A stretch of DNA of 64,000 bases from Eudoraea adriatica DSM 19308 (GCF_000382125.1 NZ_KB907549.1:62001-126000), one strand, 5' to 3'; shown: positions 18,211-29,400, counted from the stretch's first letter. Notes: generated by a model not told the origin, from the letters alone. Translations and numbers: made by a program.

Positions 18211-18729
18211 TTATACTATTAAATTTTTAATTTTTAAATCGGCTAATTCAAATAAGGGTAACATATCATGATCAATATCCTGCTTTTCAATAATATCCAG
18301 GTCATAACCGGCACTCAGATCCGGAGGCAGGACTTCAATTATCCCGGTATATCGTAATGGACTTCCGGAAAAAGTATCTATAGTGATAATTGAGATTACA
18401 GCAACACTATGTTCTTGATCAGTGCGAAAATCATTTTTTATCCAATCCGGCAATATCACAGGTACCATGCCAACGGTTTGCTTTTCATAATGAACTTTGG
18501 ATTGTTGCAGGGTTTTTCCAAGCAGGCCTCCCGCGAGTATCGTCTGATGAACCTCTTTAATAGGTTTGTGATCTGTATTATAGAACCGGACAACCCCTAC
18601 CGTCCTCGAAACATCCTCCTTATCTCTGAGGTGTACAATCCTTATTTCACTATCCTGGTGAATTATTTCACACGAAATGGGGCCATAAAGCTTCTCAAGA
18701 GCAGCGGTATGCAATTTTTTGCTATTCAT
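18211..18729 (-). CDS. Unrecognised 172-residue protein coupled to the monooxygenase
   Basis: I do not recognise the family. The protein is soluble, with no signal peptide or membrane segment. It has alternating beta-type stretches (EIRIVHLRD, TVGVVRFYN, SVAVISIITID) and a Gly-rich turn (ILAGGLLGKTL). The layout, a central sheet with a Gly-Leu-Leu-Gly loop, is loosely like the chorismate-lyase/UTRA fold, but that is only an impression. It is the first gene of a two-gene unit: its TAA is one base from the ATG of the flavin monooxygenase. It could supply, carry or modify the substrate of that enzyme. Confidence 0.7.
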   Translation of the reverse strand: MNSKKLHTAALEKLYGPISCEIIHQDSEIRIVHLRDKEDVSRTVGVVRFYNTDHKPIKEVHQTILAGGLLGKTLQQSKVHYEKQTVGMVPVILPDWIKNDFRTDQEHSVAVISIITIDTFSGSPLRYTGIIEVLPPDLSAGYDLDIIEKQDIDHDMLPLFELADLKIKNLIV

Positions 18730-19020
18730 CTAAATTAGAGTGCTATTCCCGGTTATACTTTTTATAATTCTCATTTTTACCATTTCAGATACAAGACTTC
18801 AAGGGCCTTATTATTGTCGCCTAAAATACACAAAAATTAAGAATGGCCTGTTGATTTTTGGTATCTATTGGCAAATGTCGCCGGCCTGTAGGAATCTTCG
18901 CAAAACATTGTTAAACAAACTCACATTTTAGAAATTACGTTATACGGTACCAATAAATTTTGTAAATTCCACTCATTATTATTTTTATTAAGACCAACCA
19001 CAACTATTTTCCTGCCAACT

Positions 19021-22000
19021 ATGCTAAAAACTATATTGCACACCTGCCTGAAGAACTTTGGCTTATTTATTTGTTTCTTCTTAATAGCGACCTCACCTCT
19101 TTTGGCCCAGAAACAATTGGGCAAACCAATTATTACAAATTATAAATACCAGGATTATGGTGCCGGACCTGCTAATTGGTGGGCATTGGAAGATGATAAA
19201 GGAATAATGTATTTCGCAAATGGTGCCGGGATTTTGCAATATGATGGAGTAAACTGGAAGATAATCAGGTTACCAACTGTTGGAGGTACGCGGTCGTTAA
19301 AAAAAGATAAGCATGGCACTATTCATGTTGGTGGTATAGGCGAATTAGGATATTTGGAAGCAGATGAAAAAGGAGAATTTCAATATAAGTCGTTGCTAAA
19401 TGAAATTCCTGAAGAACACAGGTCTTTTAAGGATGTTTGGGAAATAGATTACCATAAGGGGCGGATCATTTTTAGAACAGAATTTAAATTATATGCCTGG
19501 GATGGTGAAAACATGAAAGTGATTACCTCTGAGGATGGTTATCACGTAGGTAATATTGTAAATGACACCTATTACTTGCGTATTTGGGGGGTAGGTCTCT
19601 GTATCTTGAAGGATGATGACACTTTTGAGCTTGTGCCGGGAGGAGAAGCGTTTACCAGCGAACGTATTTATACAATCTTGCCTTATGATGAAGATCAATT
19701 GCTTATTGGTACAAGAACCCAGGGGTTTTTCCTATATGATGGAAAAGAATTTAAACCTTTTAAGACAGAAATAGATGCCTACGTTAAAGATAAATTATAC
19801 CTGCCGGGAGTAGCCCTGGATGATGGTCGTTTCGTGTTAAATACTTTTAGTGATGGCGCTTATTTAATTGATCATGATGGAAAATTAGTACAGAAGTATA
19901 CCACAGATAATGGTTTGCAGGATGGGAGCGTGGATTATGTATATGTAGATTCGAGAGGTGTTCTTTGGATTATGCTCTTAAATGGAATTTCCACTACCAA
20001 CCTTAATTCCTCATTTACCTTGATGGATTCCGATATGGGGTTGTCTACAAATGTGGTCAATGCTGTTTACAGGTTTAATGGAACCCTTTATTTGAGCAAC
20101 AACGATGGTGTTGCTTATTTGGATGAAGATGAAAAAGTGATTAAAAATATACCCGGCACCTTTGGTCAGGGAACTAATTTTTTGGAATTAAATGACAGGC
20201 TTTATGTGGGAACCAATGGGATGGGCTTTGTTGAAATTACCGGGACAACCTTTAGGTATGTTCGGGAAAATGTCGATTATGATTTTAGAGCCGGTCAAAT
20301 TTATCAGTCAAAGAAAGATCCAAAGCGTGTATATGTATCACATCAGCAAGGAATAATAAGTTTTTATTTTGATGAGGGTAAAAATCAATTGGTAGAAGAA
20401 TCATTCACCAATGAACCAACCAGAAGTAGTGCTAATATGACTGAAGCTTCTGATGGAAGTTTGTTTGTAGAGTCTAGTGTAGAAAGACAGGTAATACGTA
20501 TTTATCCCAAAATAGTTGATAATAAACTAAGTTTCTCGGATTCGAAATTTGATTACCTGGATACCGGAAATGGATTGCCGAATTCCAGAATATTTTTTGT
20601 GGAAGCCGGGGAAGAAACTGTTTTCTGGGCATCAGAAACCAAGCAGTCTCTTACTTTTGATGAAAGTAAAAACCGTTTTGAAGAAAAAAAATTCTTTTTT
20701 GGCGACCAGGTAGATTTTGACACGCCCGGAACTAATTTTTATAAAGATGATCGGGATAACCTGTGGTTTGATGTGGGATCCGGATTAATGGTGGCCTCAA
20801 AGGATTCTAATGGAGATTATACCATTAACAAAGATACTTTTAAGGAACTTAAGAATAATCGAATCTGGACTATTTACGTTGAGGATTCCAGAGAGAATGA
20901 CACCCAATTGGCATGGTTCACAGGTCCTGATGGGGTTATAAGATATGAAGGAAATCTTGCTAAACCATTTGTTCCCAACTTCAATGTAGAATTGAGAAAG
21001 TTGGCTATTACGGGAGATTCTCTTATATATGCCGGCAATTCAGATTTTCCTGAAGGTCTTAAAATATCCTATGACCAGAATAATGTAACTATTGGCTATG
21101 CAGCCCCCTTGTTTATTGGGCAAAATGAAATGCAATATAGCACCCAATTAGAAGGCCTTGACAAAACATGGTCTGAATGGACCAAACAGGCATCCAGAGA
21201 GTATATCAATCTTCCGCCCGGAAAATATAGTTTTAAAGTAAAAGCGCAAAATGTATATGGGGATGTCTCAGAAGAAAAAACTATCGGCTTTAATATTATT
21301 GCGCCCTGGTATAAAACCTGGTGGGCTTATACACTGTATCTCTTAGGCTTTCTCCTTCTCGTCTACGCTATTGTAAAAACCAGGACTAACATCTTAGTAA
21401 AACAGCAAAAAGATCTGGAAGAAAAAGTGGAAGAACGCACCAAAGAAGTACAACAGCGTCTGGAAGAGTTGGCCACAGTAAACCATGTAAGTAAGGCGCT
21501 AACCGAAAAATTAGAACTTAATGAACTGATACAGCTTGTAGGTAATGAAATGAAGAAGCTTTTTAAATCGGATATTACTTATCTGGCCTTGTTAGATGAA
21601 GAAAAAGGGATTATCAATTTTCCCTACCAGGATGGGGATGATATGCCTCCCATGGATTTTGGGGAGGGATTCACTTCTAAAATTATTCAGAGCGGTGAAT
21701 CTTTATTAATAAACAAAGATACCGATATAGTTGCCCAGTACGACAAGTATGGGATCGCCCAGACGGGCAAGCGGGCTATCTCCTATTTAGGGGTTCCCAT
21801 TCCTGTGGAAGATAAAATTATTGGAGTATTAAGTGTACAAAGCACGCAATTGGCCAGCAGGTTTAATCAGGAAGATAAAAACTTGTTGAGTACAATTGCA
21901 ATTAACGTGGGTATTGCCCTTCATAATGCAGAACTTTATGAAGAAGCCAAAGGTGCCAAAGCAAAAGCAGAGGATGCCAATGAAGCGAAAAGCGCCTTTC

Positions 22001-23400
22001 TGTCTACCGTAAGTCATGAATTACGTACCCCATTGACATCTGTATTGGGTTTTGCAAAAATCATCAGGAAAAGGCTCGAAGAAAAAATATTTCCTGCGGT
22101 GACCGTTGATGATCAAAAAATAAAGCGAACCATGCAACAGGTTAGCGAAAACCTTAATGTGGTGGTGTCTGAGGGGGAGCGCCTTACCAATTTGATCAAT
22201 GATGTTCTGGATCTCGCCAAGATAGAATCAGGCAAAATGGAATGGAATAAAAAGCCTATTTTCATCCAGGACGTCATCAGCAGGGCCATAGCCAGTACAT
22301 CTTCCCTGTTTGAAGAGAAAAAGCTAAGCCTGAAGAAAAAAGTTGCTGATGATCTTCCGGTAGTCAGTGCAGATGAAGATAAGCTGATACAGGTGGTTAT
22401 TAACCTCTTGTCCAATGCCGTTAAATTTACGGATAAGGGATCTGTCATTATTGAAGCATCTCTGGACAACGGACAAATAATTGTTGAAGTACAGGATACC
22501 GGGATAGGAATTTCGGAGGAAGACAGGCACAAGGTATTTGAACGTTTCAGGCAAGCCGGGGATACACTTACCGACAAACCCAAAGGCACAGGACTGGGCC
22601 TTCCCATTTGCAGGGAAATCATTGAACATCACGGCGGTATTATCTGGATGAAAAGCACAGAAGGAGTTGGGAGTACATTTTTCTTTACCATTCCTGTTAT
22701 GGGAGAAGGATCGGATAAGCCTCCAATTCAACTCGACAGAATCCTTAAAAGCTTAAAAAAACAAATTAAGCACTCCTCTCTTAAAACGTTGAAAAAGGCG
22801 CAGACTATTTTAGTGGTGGATGATGATACGCCTATCCGGTCTTTACTGCGGCAGGAACTTACAGAGGCGGGGTATGAGGTAAAAGAAGCCGCCAATGGCA
22901 AAGCGGCCCTGGACATGGTGCGCTTATCAAAACCGGATTTAATAATTCTTGATGTCATGATGCCCGAAATAAACGGATTTGATGTGGCGGCAGTACTAAA
23001 AAACGATCCGGCAACTATGGACATCCCAATAATCATTTTGTCTATTGTACAGGACAAAGAACGGGGATATAAGATTGGTGTAGACCGCTATCTTACGAAA
23101 CCAATAAATACAGAACATTTGTTTCATGAAGTAGAGGAACTTCTGGAACAGGGCGTATCCAAGAAAAAAGTACTGGTAGTTGATGAAGACGCCTCAGCCG
23201 TTAAAACGCTGACCGAAGTATTAAATGCCCGGGGCTACAAAGTAGTGGAGTCTACTTCCAAGGACTTTTTGGAAACAGCTACTAAATCCAAACCGGATAT
23301 CATAATGCTAAACTCCGTTTATAATGGGGATCAAAAAATAATAAAAGACCTGAAATTGCAGGAAGGAATGGAAAATGTTATGTTTTTTATCTACGAGTAA
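19021..23400 (+). CDS. Hybrid histidine kinase with Reg_prop/Y_Y_Y sensor, GAF, receiver and pseudo-receiver
   Basis: A 1459-residue one-protein two-component system. A signal peptide (ending TSPLLAQ) exports a beta-propeller sensor (Reg_prop repeats, ~35-680). A Y_Y_Y domain follows (~700-765, ending in INLPPGKYSFKVKAQN), then a transmembrane helix (~770-795). Inside the cell lie a coiled coil, a GAF domain (~820-975), HisKA with His999 in STVSHELRTPL, and HATPase_c (N box NLLSNAVKF, DTGIGI, GTGLGLPICREI). Next is a full receiver (DDD, ILDVMMPEINGF, TKP). A second receiver-like stretch follows in which the phospho-acceptor Asp is Asn (IIMLNSVYN). It stops early, at about beta strand 4. The gene heads a three-gene unit with a response regulator and a cyclase. 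Confidence 0.92.
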   Translation: MLKTILHTCLKNFGLFICFFLIATSPLLAQKQLGKPIITNYKYQDYGAGPANWWALEDDKGIMYFANGAGILQYDGVNWKIIRLPTVGGTRSLKKDKHGTIHVGGIGELGYLEADEKGEFQYKSLLNEIPEEHRSFKDVWEIDYHKGRIIFRTEFKLYAWDGENMKVITSEDGYHVGNIVNDTYYLRIWGVGLCILKDDDTFELVPGGEAFTSERIYTILPYDEDQLLIGTRTQGFFLYDGKEFKPFKTEIDAYVKDKLYLPGVALDDGRFVLNTFSDGAYLIDHDGKLVQKYTTDNGLQDGSVDYVYVDSRGVLWIMLLNGISTTNLNSSFTLMDSDMGLSTNVVNAVYRFNGTLYLSNNDGVAYLDEDEKVIKNIPGTFGQGTNFLELNDRLYVGTNGMGFVEITGTTFRYVRENVDYDFRAGQIYQSKKDPKRVYVSHQQGIISFYFDEGKNQLVEESFTNEPTRSSANMTEASDGSLFVESSVERQVIRIYPKIVDNKLSFSDSKFDYLDTGNGLPNSRIFFVEAGEETVFWASETKQSLTFDESKNRFEEKKFFFGDQVDFDTPGTNFYKDDRDNLWFDVGSGLMVASKDSNGDYTINKDTFKELKNNRIWTIYVEDSRENDTQLAWFTGPDGVIRYEGNLAKPFVPNFNVELRKLAITGDSLIYAGNSDFPEGLKISYDQNNVTIGYAAPLFIGQNEMQYSTQLEGLDKTWSEWTKQASREYINLPPGKYSFKVKAQNVYGDVSEEKTIGFNIIAPWYKTWWAYTLYLLGFLLLVYAIVKTRTNILVKQQKDLEEKVEERTKEVQQRLEELATVNHVSKALTEKLELNELIQLVGNEMKKLFKSDITYLALLDEEKGIINFPYQDGDDMPPMDFGEGFTSKIIQSGESLLINKDTDIVAQYDKYGIAQTGKRAISYLGVPIPVEDKIIGVLSVQSTQLASRFNQEDKNLLSTIAINVGIALHNAELYEEAKGAKAKAEDANEAKSAFLSTVSHELRTPLTSVLGFAKIIRKRLEEKIFPAVTVDDQKIKRTMQQVSENLNVVVSEGERLTNLINDVLDLAKIESGKMEWNKKPIFIQDVISRAIASTSSLFEEKKLSLKKKVADDLPVVSADEDKLIQVVINLLSNAVKFTDKGSVIIEASLDNGQIIVEVQDTGIGISEEDRHKVFERFRQAGDTLTDKPKGTGLGLPICREIIEHHGGIIWMKSTEGVGSTFFFTIPVMGEGSDKPPIQLDRILKSLKKQIKHSSLKTLKKAQTILVVDDDTPIRSLLRQELTEAGYEVKEAANGKAALDMVRLSKPDLIILDVMMPEINGFDVAAVLKNDPATMDIPIIILSIVQDKERGYKIGVDRYLTKPINTEHLFHEVEELLEQGVSKKKVLVVDEDASAVKTLTEVLNARGYKVVESTSKDFLETATKSKPDIIMLNSVYNGDQKIIKDLKLQEGMENVMFFIYE

Positions 23401-23429
23401 AATAAATCAAAAAAGAAATTAATTATTAT

Positions 23430-23807
23430 ATGGGACAAAAATTACTGATAGTAGATGATGAAGCTCACATCAGAATGTTAATTGAGCAAACATTGGAGGA
23501 TTTGGAGGATGAAGGGGTAGAATTATTGTTTGCTGAGAATGGTGAAGAGGCATTAAACTTAATAAAGGAAGAAGAACCAAATCTTGTATTCCTCGATGTT
23601 ATGATGCCTAAAATGAATGGAATGGAGGTTTGTCAGATAGTAAAAAAAGAGCTCAATTTAGCACATGTTTACATTATACTTTTAACTGCAAAAGGTCAGG
23701 AAGTTGATCGGCAAAAAGGGCTTGATATGGGCGCAGACCGATACATGACAAAACCTTTTGACCCCGATGAGATGCTGGCTGTCGCGGAAGAAATACTGAA
23801 AGTATAG
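23430..23807 (+). CDS. Single-domain response regulator
   Basis: A 125-residue CheY-like receiver with no output domain. The acidic pair is in IVDDEAH, the phospho-acceptor Asp in VFLDVMMPKMNG, the conserved Thr in LLTAKG and the Lys in MTKPFD. It lies 29 nt after the hybrid kinase and 2 nt before the cyclase gene. It most likely passes phosphate from the kinase, perhaps to or alongside the cyclase. Confidence 0.95.
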   Translation: MGQKLLIVDDEAHIRMLIEQTLEDLEDEGVELLFAENGEEALNLIKEEEPNLVFLDVMMPKMNGMEVCQIVKKELNLAHVYIILLTAKGQEVDRQKGLDMGADRYMTKPFDPDEMLAVAEEILKV

Positions 23808-23809
23808 GA

Positions 23810-25507
23810 ATGACCCGGCAAACAGATTCTAAATATTATTTAAAAGCCCTGAAAAATATCTTAAGGAAAGGAAAAAAATCACAATCCGCCTTGAGTGATA
23901 TCGCTTCGAAACTGGGATTAAATTTCGGGGTAATCGGATGTGACGAGATGCTGCTATTCGGCACTATCAGTGAGGGGTTTCAATCTTTTAACTTAAGTCT
24001 GGATGACGTTGTCTATGGTCGGTTACTGACGTCAAATGAGGATGGGAGATTATTAGCCAATATGTTAATGGTCCTGGTTGAAAAAGAACTCGAAAAGAAA
24101 AAAATTGGAAATGAGGTTTTAGGCCTGTATCGGGAAATAAATATGATCTATAGTTTTAGTGAGATGATCTCTGAAAAAATAGATGAAAAATCAATTGCAG
24201 AGATGGCCCTTACAGAAGCCTCTCAAATTATTAATTCAACACATGGTCTCTTTTTAATTTATGAACCGAAACAAAATGAAGTAGTTGAACTTGCTTCATT
24301 TGGCCTGAATCCTGAGAAAGAAAAGAACATCCATAAACTCAATGTTCTGCTCAAAGAACTGATTAGCAGGGGTACATCGGCCATTGTACCTTCAAATAAA
24401 ATCATAAATAATCCGGCATTAAACCATCTGAAGACAATTATGTATGCCCCGCTTAAGGTGAAACACCGAACCCTGGGCATGGTTATATTGGGTAATAGTG
24501 AAGAAAAAGAATTCACGGCAGCTGAATTAAAACTACTTACTACAATTTCATTACAATCGGCAGGCGCTCTGGAAACTGCCCACCTTTATCAGAAAGGACT
24601 AAAGGAGGCAAAGGAACGGGAAGAAGCTATCAGGTCTATTCACGAAGTAAGTCAAAAATTTGTTCCAAATGAGTTTATTAAATCCCTGGGGAAAGACAGA
24701 CTTACGGAAGTATCTTTAGGTGATCTCGTAGAAAAAGAAGTAACTGTGCTTTTTGCCGATATCAGGGAATTTACGACAATATCAGAGAATCTGGACCCTG
24801 AAGACAACTTCCTTTTTATAAATTCCTTTAATAAAAGGATGGGGCCTATTGTACGTAAAAACGACGGATTCATTATGCAATATCTGGGTGATGGCTTTAT
24901 GGCGCTTTTCCCTAATGGTTCCCAGACCGCATTGCGAGCTTCGGTTGAAATGCATTCAGAACTAAGGATATTTAATGAAGAAAGAGCAGTTAAAGAACGT
25001 TTCCCGATAAAACTTGGAATCGGGATGCAAAATGGTAATCTTATAATGGGCATTACAGGCGATATAGAAAGACTGGATGCAGCAATTATATCGGATACTG
25101 TGAATACGGCTTCAAGAATTGAAGGGCTTTCCAAACATTACGGGTCTTCTATTTTATTAACAGACAACTGCAAAAATAATCTGACCCATCCGGAAGAGTT
25201 TGATTTCAGGTATTTAGGACCTGTTCAGGTAAAAGGAAAACAAAAACCTATAGATCTTTACGAATGTATAAACGGTGACAACGAACAACTTTCAAAGCAT
25301 AAATTAGCAACCCTTAAAACCTTTGAAGAAGGTATGAAACAGTATTTCATGAAAGAATTTGCAATGGCTGCCGTAACATTTCAACAAATTGTAAAAAAAG
25401 AACGAAGTGATAGTGCTGCCAAATTGTTTCTAAACAGGTCGGCCCACATGATAACACAGGAAACCGGTGACGACTGGAAGGGAATTGCTACTATATCTTC
25501 CAAATAA
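23810..25507 (+). CDS. GAF-domain class III nucleotidyl cyclase with altered substrate residues
   Basis: A 565-residue cytoplasmic protein. An N-terminal helical part (~1-100) is followed by a GAF domain (~115-260) and a class III cyclase domain (~300-480). It ends with a C-terminal tail predicted to be helical. The metal-binding Asp residues are present in LFADIREFT and QYLGDGFMALF, as are the Asn/Arg of SDTVNTASRIEG. The Lys that normally selects adenine (DKYIGDA in typical enzymes) is Gln here (MQYLGDG), and the Thr/Asp partner position reads Ala (AAIISDTVN). Substrate choice or activity is therefore uncertain. The ATG follows the response-regulator stop by 2 nt, so the two are tightly coupled. 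Confidence 0.88.
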   Translation: MTRQTDSKYYLKALKNILRKGKKSQSALSDIASKLGLNFGVIGCDEMLLFGTISEGFQSFNLSLDDVVYGRLLTSNEDGRLLANMLMVLVEKELEKKKIGNEVLGLYREINMIYSFSEMISEKIDEKSIAEMALTEASQIINSTHGLFLIYEPKQNEVVELASFGLNPEKEKNIHKLNVLLKELISRGTSAIVPSNKIINNPALNHLKTIMYAPLKVKHRTLGMVILGNSEEKEFTAAELKLLTTISLQSAGALETAHLYQKGLKEAKEREEAIRSIHEVSQKFVPNEFIKSLGKDRLTEVSLGDLVEKEVTVLFADIREFTTISENLDPEDNFLFINSFNKRMGPIVRKNDGFIMQYLGDGFMALFPNGSQTALRASVEMHSELRIFNEERAVKERFPIKLGIGMQNGNLIMGITGDIERLDAAIISDTVNTASRIEGLSKHYGSSILLTDNCKNNLTHPEEFDFRYLGPVQVKGKQKPIDLYECINGDNEQLSKHKLATLKTFEEGMKQYFMKEFAMAAVTFQQIVKKERSDSAAKLFLNRSAHMITQETGDDWKGIATISSK

Positions 25508-25546
25508 TCCTGACTTAATACATAAACTGACATACCAAACATAACT

Positions 25547-26434
25547 ATGGAACTACAAATAAAAAATTTAAACAAAACCTATTCCAATGGCGTTCAAGCC
25601 CTGAAAGATGTCAACCTTACCATACCGCAGGGAATGTTTGGGCTTTTAGGACCAAATGGCGCAGGAAAATCATCCCTTATGAGAACACTGGCTACTTTGC
25701 AACAGGCAGATTCCGGCACGGTAACTATGGGTGATATAGATATTTTGAAGGATAAAGCCAAAGTACGGGAAATACTTGGGTACCTGCCGCAGGAATTTGG
25801 AGTATATCCGAAAATAAGTTCCTATAATATGCTTAATCATATTGCTTCGTTAAAAGGAGTCTCCAATAAATCTGAGCGCAAAGACCTGGTAGAGTCTTTA
25901 TTAAATAAGACCAATTTATGGGACGTTCGTAATAAAAGCCTTGGCACCTATTCCGGGGGCATGAAACAACGCTTTGGCATTGCGCAGGCATTGATTGGGG
26001 ATCCCAGCTTAATTATTGTAGATGAACCCACAGCCGGTTTAGACCCGGCAGAACGCATTAGGTTTCATAATTTATTAAGTGAGATTGGGGAGAATACGAT
26101 CGTTATTCTATCTACCCACATTGTAGACGATGTTTCCAATCTGTGCAACAATATGGCTATCATATGCCTCGGAGAGGTGGTAGCGAAGGGGAATCCCTCT
26201 GAACTAACTGAGAACGTTAAAGACAGGATATGGAAAAAGGGAATAGAAAAAGGAGATCTGGAAGAATATCAGTCTGAAATGCAGGTGATTTCCACTTATC
26301 TAAAGGCAGGGCAAACCATAATTCATGTGCTTAGTGATGAGCGGCCCGATTCCACTTTTGAACCCAGCAAGGCCAATTTAGAGGATGTTTATTTTGCCGA
26401 GATCTCATCCAGAATGGAGCGAATCACAGATTAA
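25547..26434 (+). CDS. ABC transporter ATP-binding protein
   Basis: A 295-residue ATPase of the ABC-2 export type. Walker A is GPNGAGKSS, the signature is YSGGMKQRFGIAQAL, Walker B is LIIVDEPTAGLDP, and the switch His is in LSTHIVDD. It pairs with the membrane gene that begins 28 nt later and lies 39 nt after the cyclase gene, so the export system may share the signalling transcript. The exported molecule is not known. Confidence 0.93.
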   Translation: MELQIKNLNKTYSNGVQALKDVNLTIPQGMFGLLGPNGAGKSSLMRTLATLQQADSGTVTMGDIDILKDKAKVREILGYLPQEFGVYPKISSYNMLNHIASLKGVSNKSERKDLVESLLNKTNLWDVRNKSLGTYSGGMKQRFGIAQALIGDPSLIIVDEPTAGLDPAERIRFHNLLSEIGENTIVILSTHIVDDVSNLCNNMAIICLGEVVAKGNPSELTENVKDRIWKKGIEKGDLEEYQSEMQVISTYLKAGQTIIHVLSDERPDSTFEPSKANLEDVYFAEISSRMERITD

Positions 26435-26462
26435 GCAATTCATCACTCAAAAACTATCCAGT

Positions 26463-29400
26463 ATGTTTAAAGAAATATTCCTCTTCGAGATAAAGTACAG
26501 ACTAAAACGGCCTGCTACCTGGGCCTATTTTGGCATCCTATTCGTTTTCGGGCTTATTGTGGCCATTGGTGGTAACGGACCGGCCTCAGAAAAAGTATTT
26601 GTCAATTCTCCGGTCGCCATAGCAACTATGCTAAATACAATCAGCATTTTTGGTATAATGCTGGCCAGCGCTATCATGGGGGTGCCGGTGTACAGGGATA
26701 TTGAGCATAAAACAGAAAACTATTATTTTACCTACCCTATTAGCGAAAAGGGCTATATTTCAGGTCGGTTTTTTGGCTCGCTTTCCGTGTTGTTTTTAAT
26801 TAGCCTTGGCCTCCATCTGGGCCTAATTATAGGCTTTATGATAGGTCCGTATGCAGGCTACGAGGAGCCTGAAAGATTTACCTCCTTTAATTTTTGGTAC
26901 TATTTACAACCTACCATAATTCTCTACTGGAGTAATTTTTTCTTTGCCGGATGTATCTTCTTTTCTTTGGTGAGTTTAACGAAGAGAGTTATGCTGGCTT
27001 ATGCAGGTGGCGCTATTCTCTTTATCACCTACCTGATAACTTTAACACTAACCCAGGATATAGACAATAAAGCTTTGGTTAGTCTCCTGGATCCATTTGG
27101 GTTTGGTACCTATAATAACATTATTGAATACTGGACTCCGGAAGAGCAAAATACCTTAATGGTTCCTTTTAAAGGGATGCTTGTATGGAATCGTGTCCTC
27201 TGGGTGGGACTTGGCTTGACAGCCCTTTTATATACCTTATTTAGGTTTGATTTTCAACGCTTTCTCAGCAGGAGTTACCGTACTAAAAAAAGAAAAAACC
27301 TGGAAGAAGATACTAAAGGTTCTGCAATTCATACTCGTATTCCCGAGGTTGCCAAGGTTTATTCCAATGCACTCAATGTAAAACTCCTTTTCAAGCTCGC
27401 CATTATAGAGTTCAAAAATATTATCAGGGATAATTTCTTTATTGCTATTCTGGTTGCCGCAGTACTTTTCTTGTTTTTTGGTGCCTGGTTTGGCTTTCCT
27501 GTTTATGGTACCCCCTCCCTACCCCTTACCTATTACATGCTGGAGGTAAAGGACTTTGAGTTTATAATTTTAATATTTGTGTTGATTGTTTTTATGACAG
27601 GCGAAGTCCTCCACAGGGAACGAAATGTCAACTACGATCAGATATTCGGTTCGCTGCCCATCCCTAATGGTATTATTTATGGCTCTAAATTCCTTGCACT
27701 TACCTTTGTAAGTTTTCTGTTGGTAAACCTAATTCTTATCAGCGGAGTTTTTAATCAGGTAATAAAAGGTTATTTCAATTTTGAGTTCGATAAGTATTTC
27801 ACTGACCTGTACCTGATTGAATTTCCGAAGTACATCATTTTTGTGATGCTTGCCTTTTGCGTGCATTCTTTGGTAACCAAAAAATTTATTGGCCATGTGA
27901 TTGCCATTGCTATCTGGGCAACACTTTTTGGGTTGAATAGCTTTCTGGATGTAGATAACAATCTATATCTATACAGCTATGCCCCCGGATATACGGTTTC
28001 GGACATGAATGGCTTCGGGCATTTTGGCACTTCGCTTTTTTGGTTCAGACTTTATTGGCTGGCATTTGGGGCTATACTTACCCTTTTGGGTTTTCTGTTT
28101 TGGAAACGGGGTACCGATTCCGGGAGTAAAGCGCGCCTTCAAATTGCCCGCGGTAGATTAAAAGTAAGCACGCTTTCCTCTATAGTTCTGTTAGTCCTTA
28201 TATGGTTGGGTTCCGGAGTCTTCATAAACTACAATACCAAAACATTAAATAATTATAGGACCGAGAAGGCAGGTACCATAGCTTCTGCTGATTATGAGAA
28301 GCAACTAAGCCAATATTACCGGAAAACGCAGCCCAAGGTTATTGATGTAAAGGTAAATGCAGATCTGGTTCCGGAAAAGCGGAGGGCTACTATCAAAGTG
28401 ACATATAAGATGGTAAACAAATCGAACGAAACCATTGATTCTCTTCATCTCAACTGGGGAGGACCGGGCATCTTCCATAAAAAAGTTGAAGACTTCAAAA
28501 TAGATGGAAAAACGCCCGTTCTTGGTAAGAAATACGAAGCTTTTGGTTATGAAATCTATTCCCTGGGTAAAAGCATGCAGCCCAATGACACCCTGGTTAT
28601 GGAGTTAAGCGTAACCGGTTCTTTTAATGGGTTTCCCAATGAAGGCAGTGGATCGGACATTGTATACAACGGTACATTCCTTAATAATAACTTTTTCCCC
28701 TCTTTCGGCTATTCCACGGAGAGTGAATTAACAAGTGATCAGGACCGCAAGAAATATGAACTCCCTATCAAAGATTATCAACTTCCTCCACAGGACGACG
28801 AATGGGGTTTGCAAAATCTTTTGTTTAACGACGATGCAGATTATGTAACTTTTGAGGGGACCGTAAGCACGGCTCCGGATCAGATAGCAATTATGCCGGG
28901 CTATTTGCAAAAAGAGTGGGAAGAGAATGGTAGGAGGTATTTCACTTATAAGATGGAAGGTGATTTGGATTTCTTTTACAATATTTCCTCAGCAAGGTAT
29001 AATGTGCATAAGGAGGTTTGGACCGGTAAAAATGGAGAAAAAGTTAATATCGAAATTTTCCATCATCCAACACATACTTATAATATGGATCGTTTTGTAA
29101 AAGGGGTGCGACATTCACTGGATTATTTTGCTGAAAATTATGGCCCTTACCAGTACCGTCAAATGAGAATCCTGGAATTTCCACGCTATTCCACCTTTGC
29201 ACAGTCCTTTCCCAATACCGTTCCATTTGCGGAGAGTTTTGGTTGGGTAGGAGATTTTAGTGACCCTGAAGATCTGGATTATGTATATACAGTAACGGCG
29301 CACGAAGTGGCACATCAGTGGTGGGGACATCAGATTACCCCTTCAGCTACCAGGGGTTCCAACCAGATATCAGAGTCAATGGCAGAATATTCTTCCCTAA

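Noticed and set aside
18740-18931. A 63-codon plus-strand frame before the hybrid kinase
   Set aside because: No protein-like composition and it lies in the promoter region of two divergent genes.
26385-26462. Longer N-terminus of the permease-peptidase gene starting at 26385
   Set aside because: It overlaps the ATPase gene in another frame; the ATG at 26463 gives the usual permease start.
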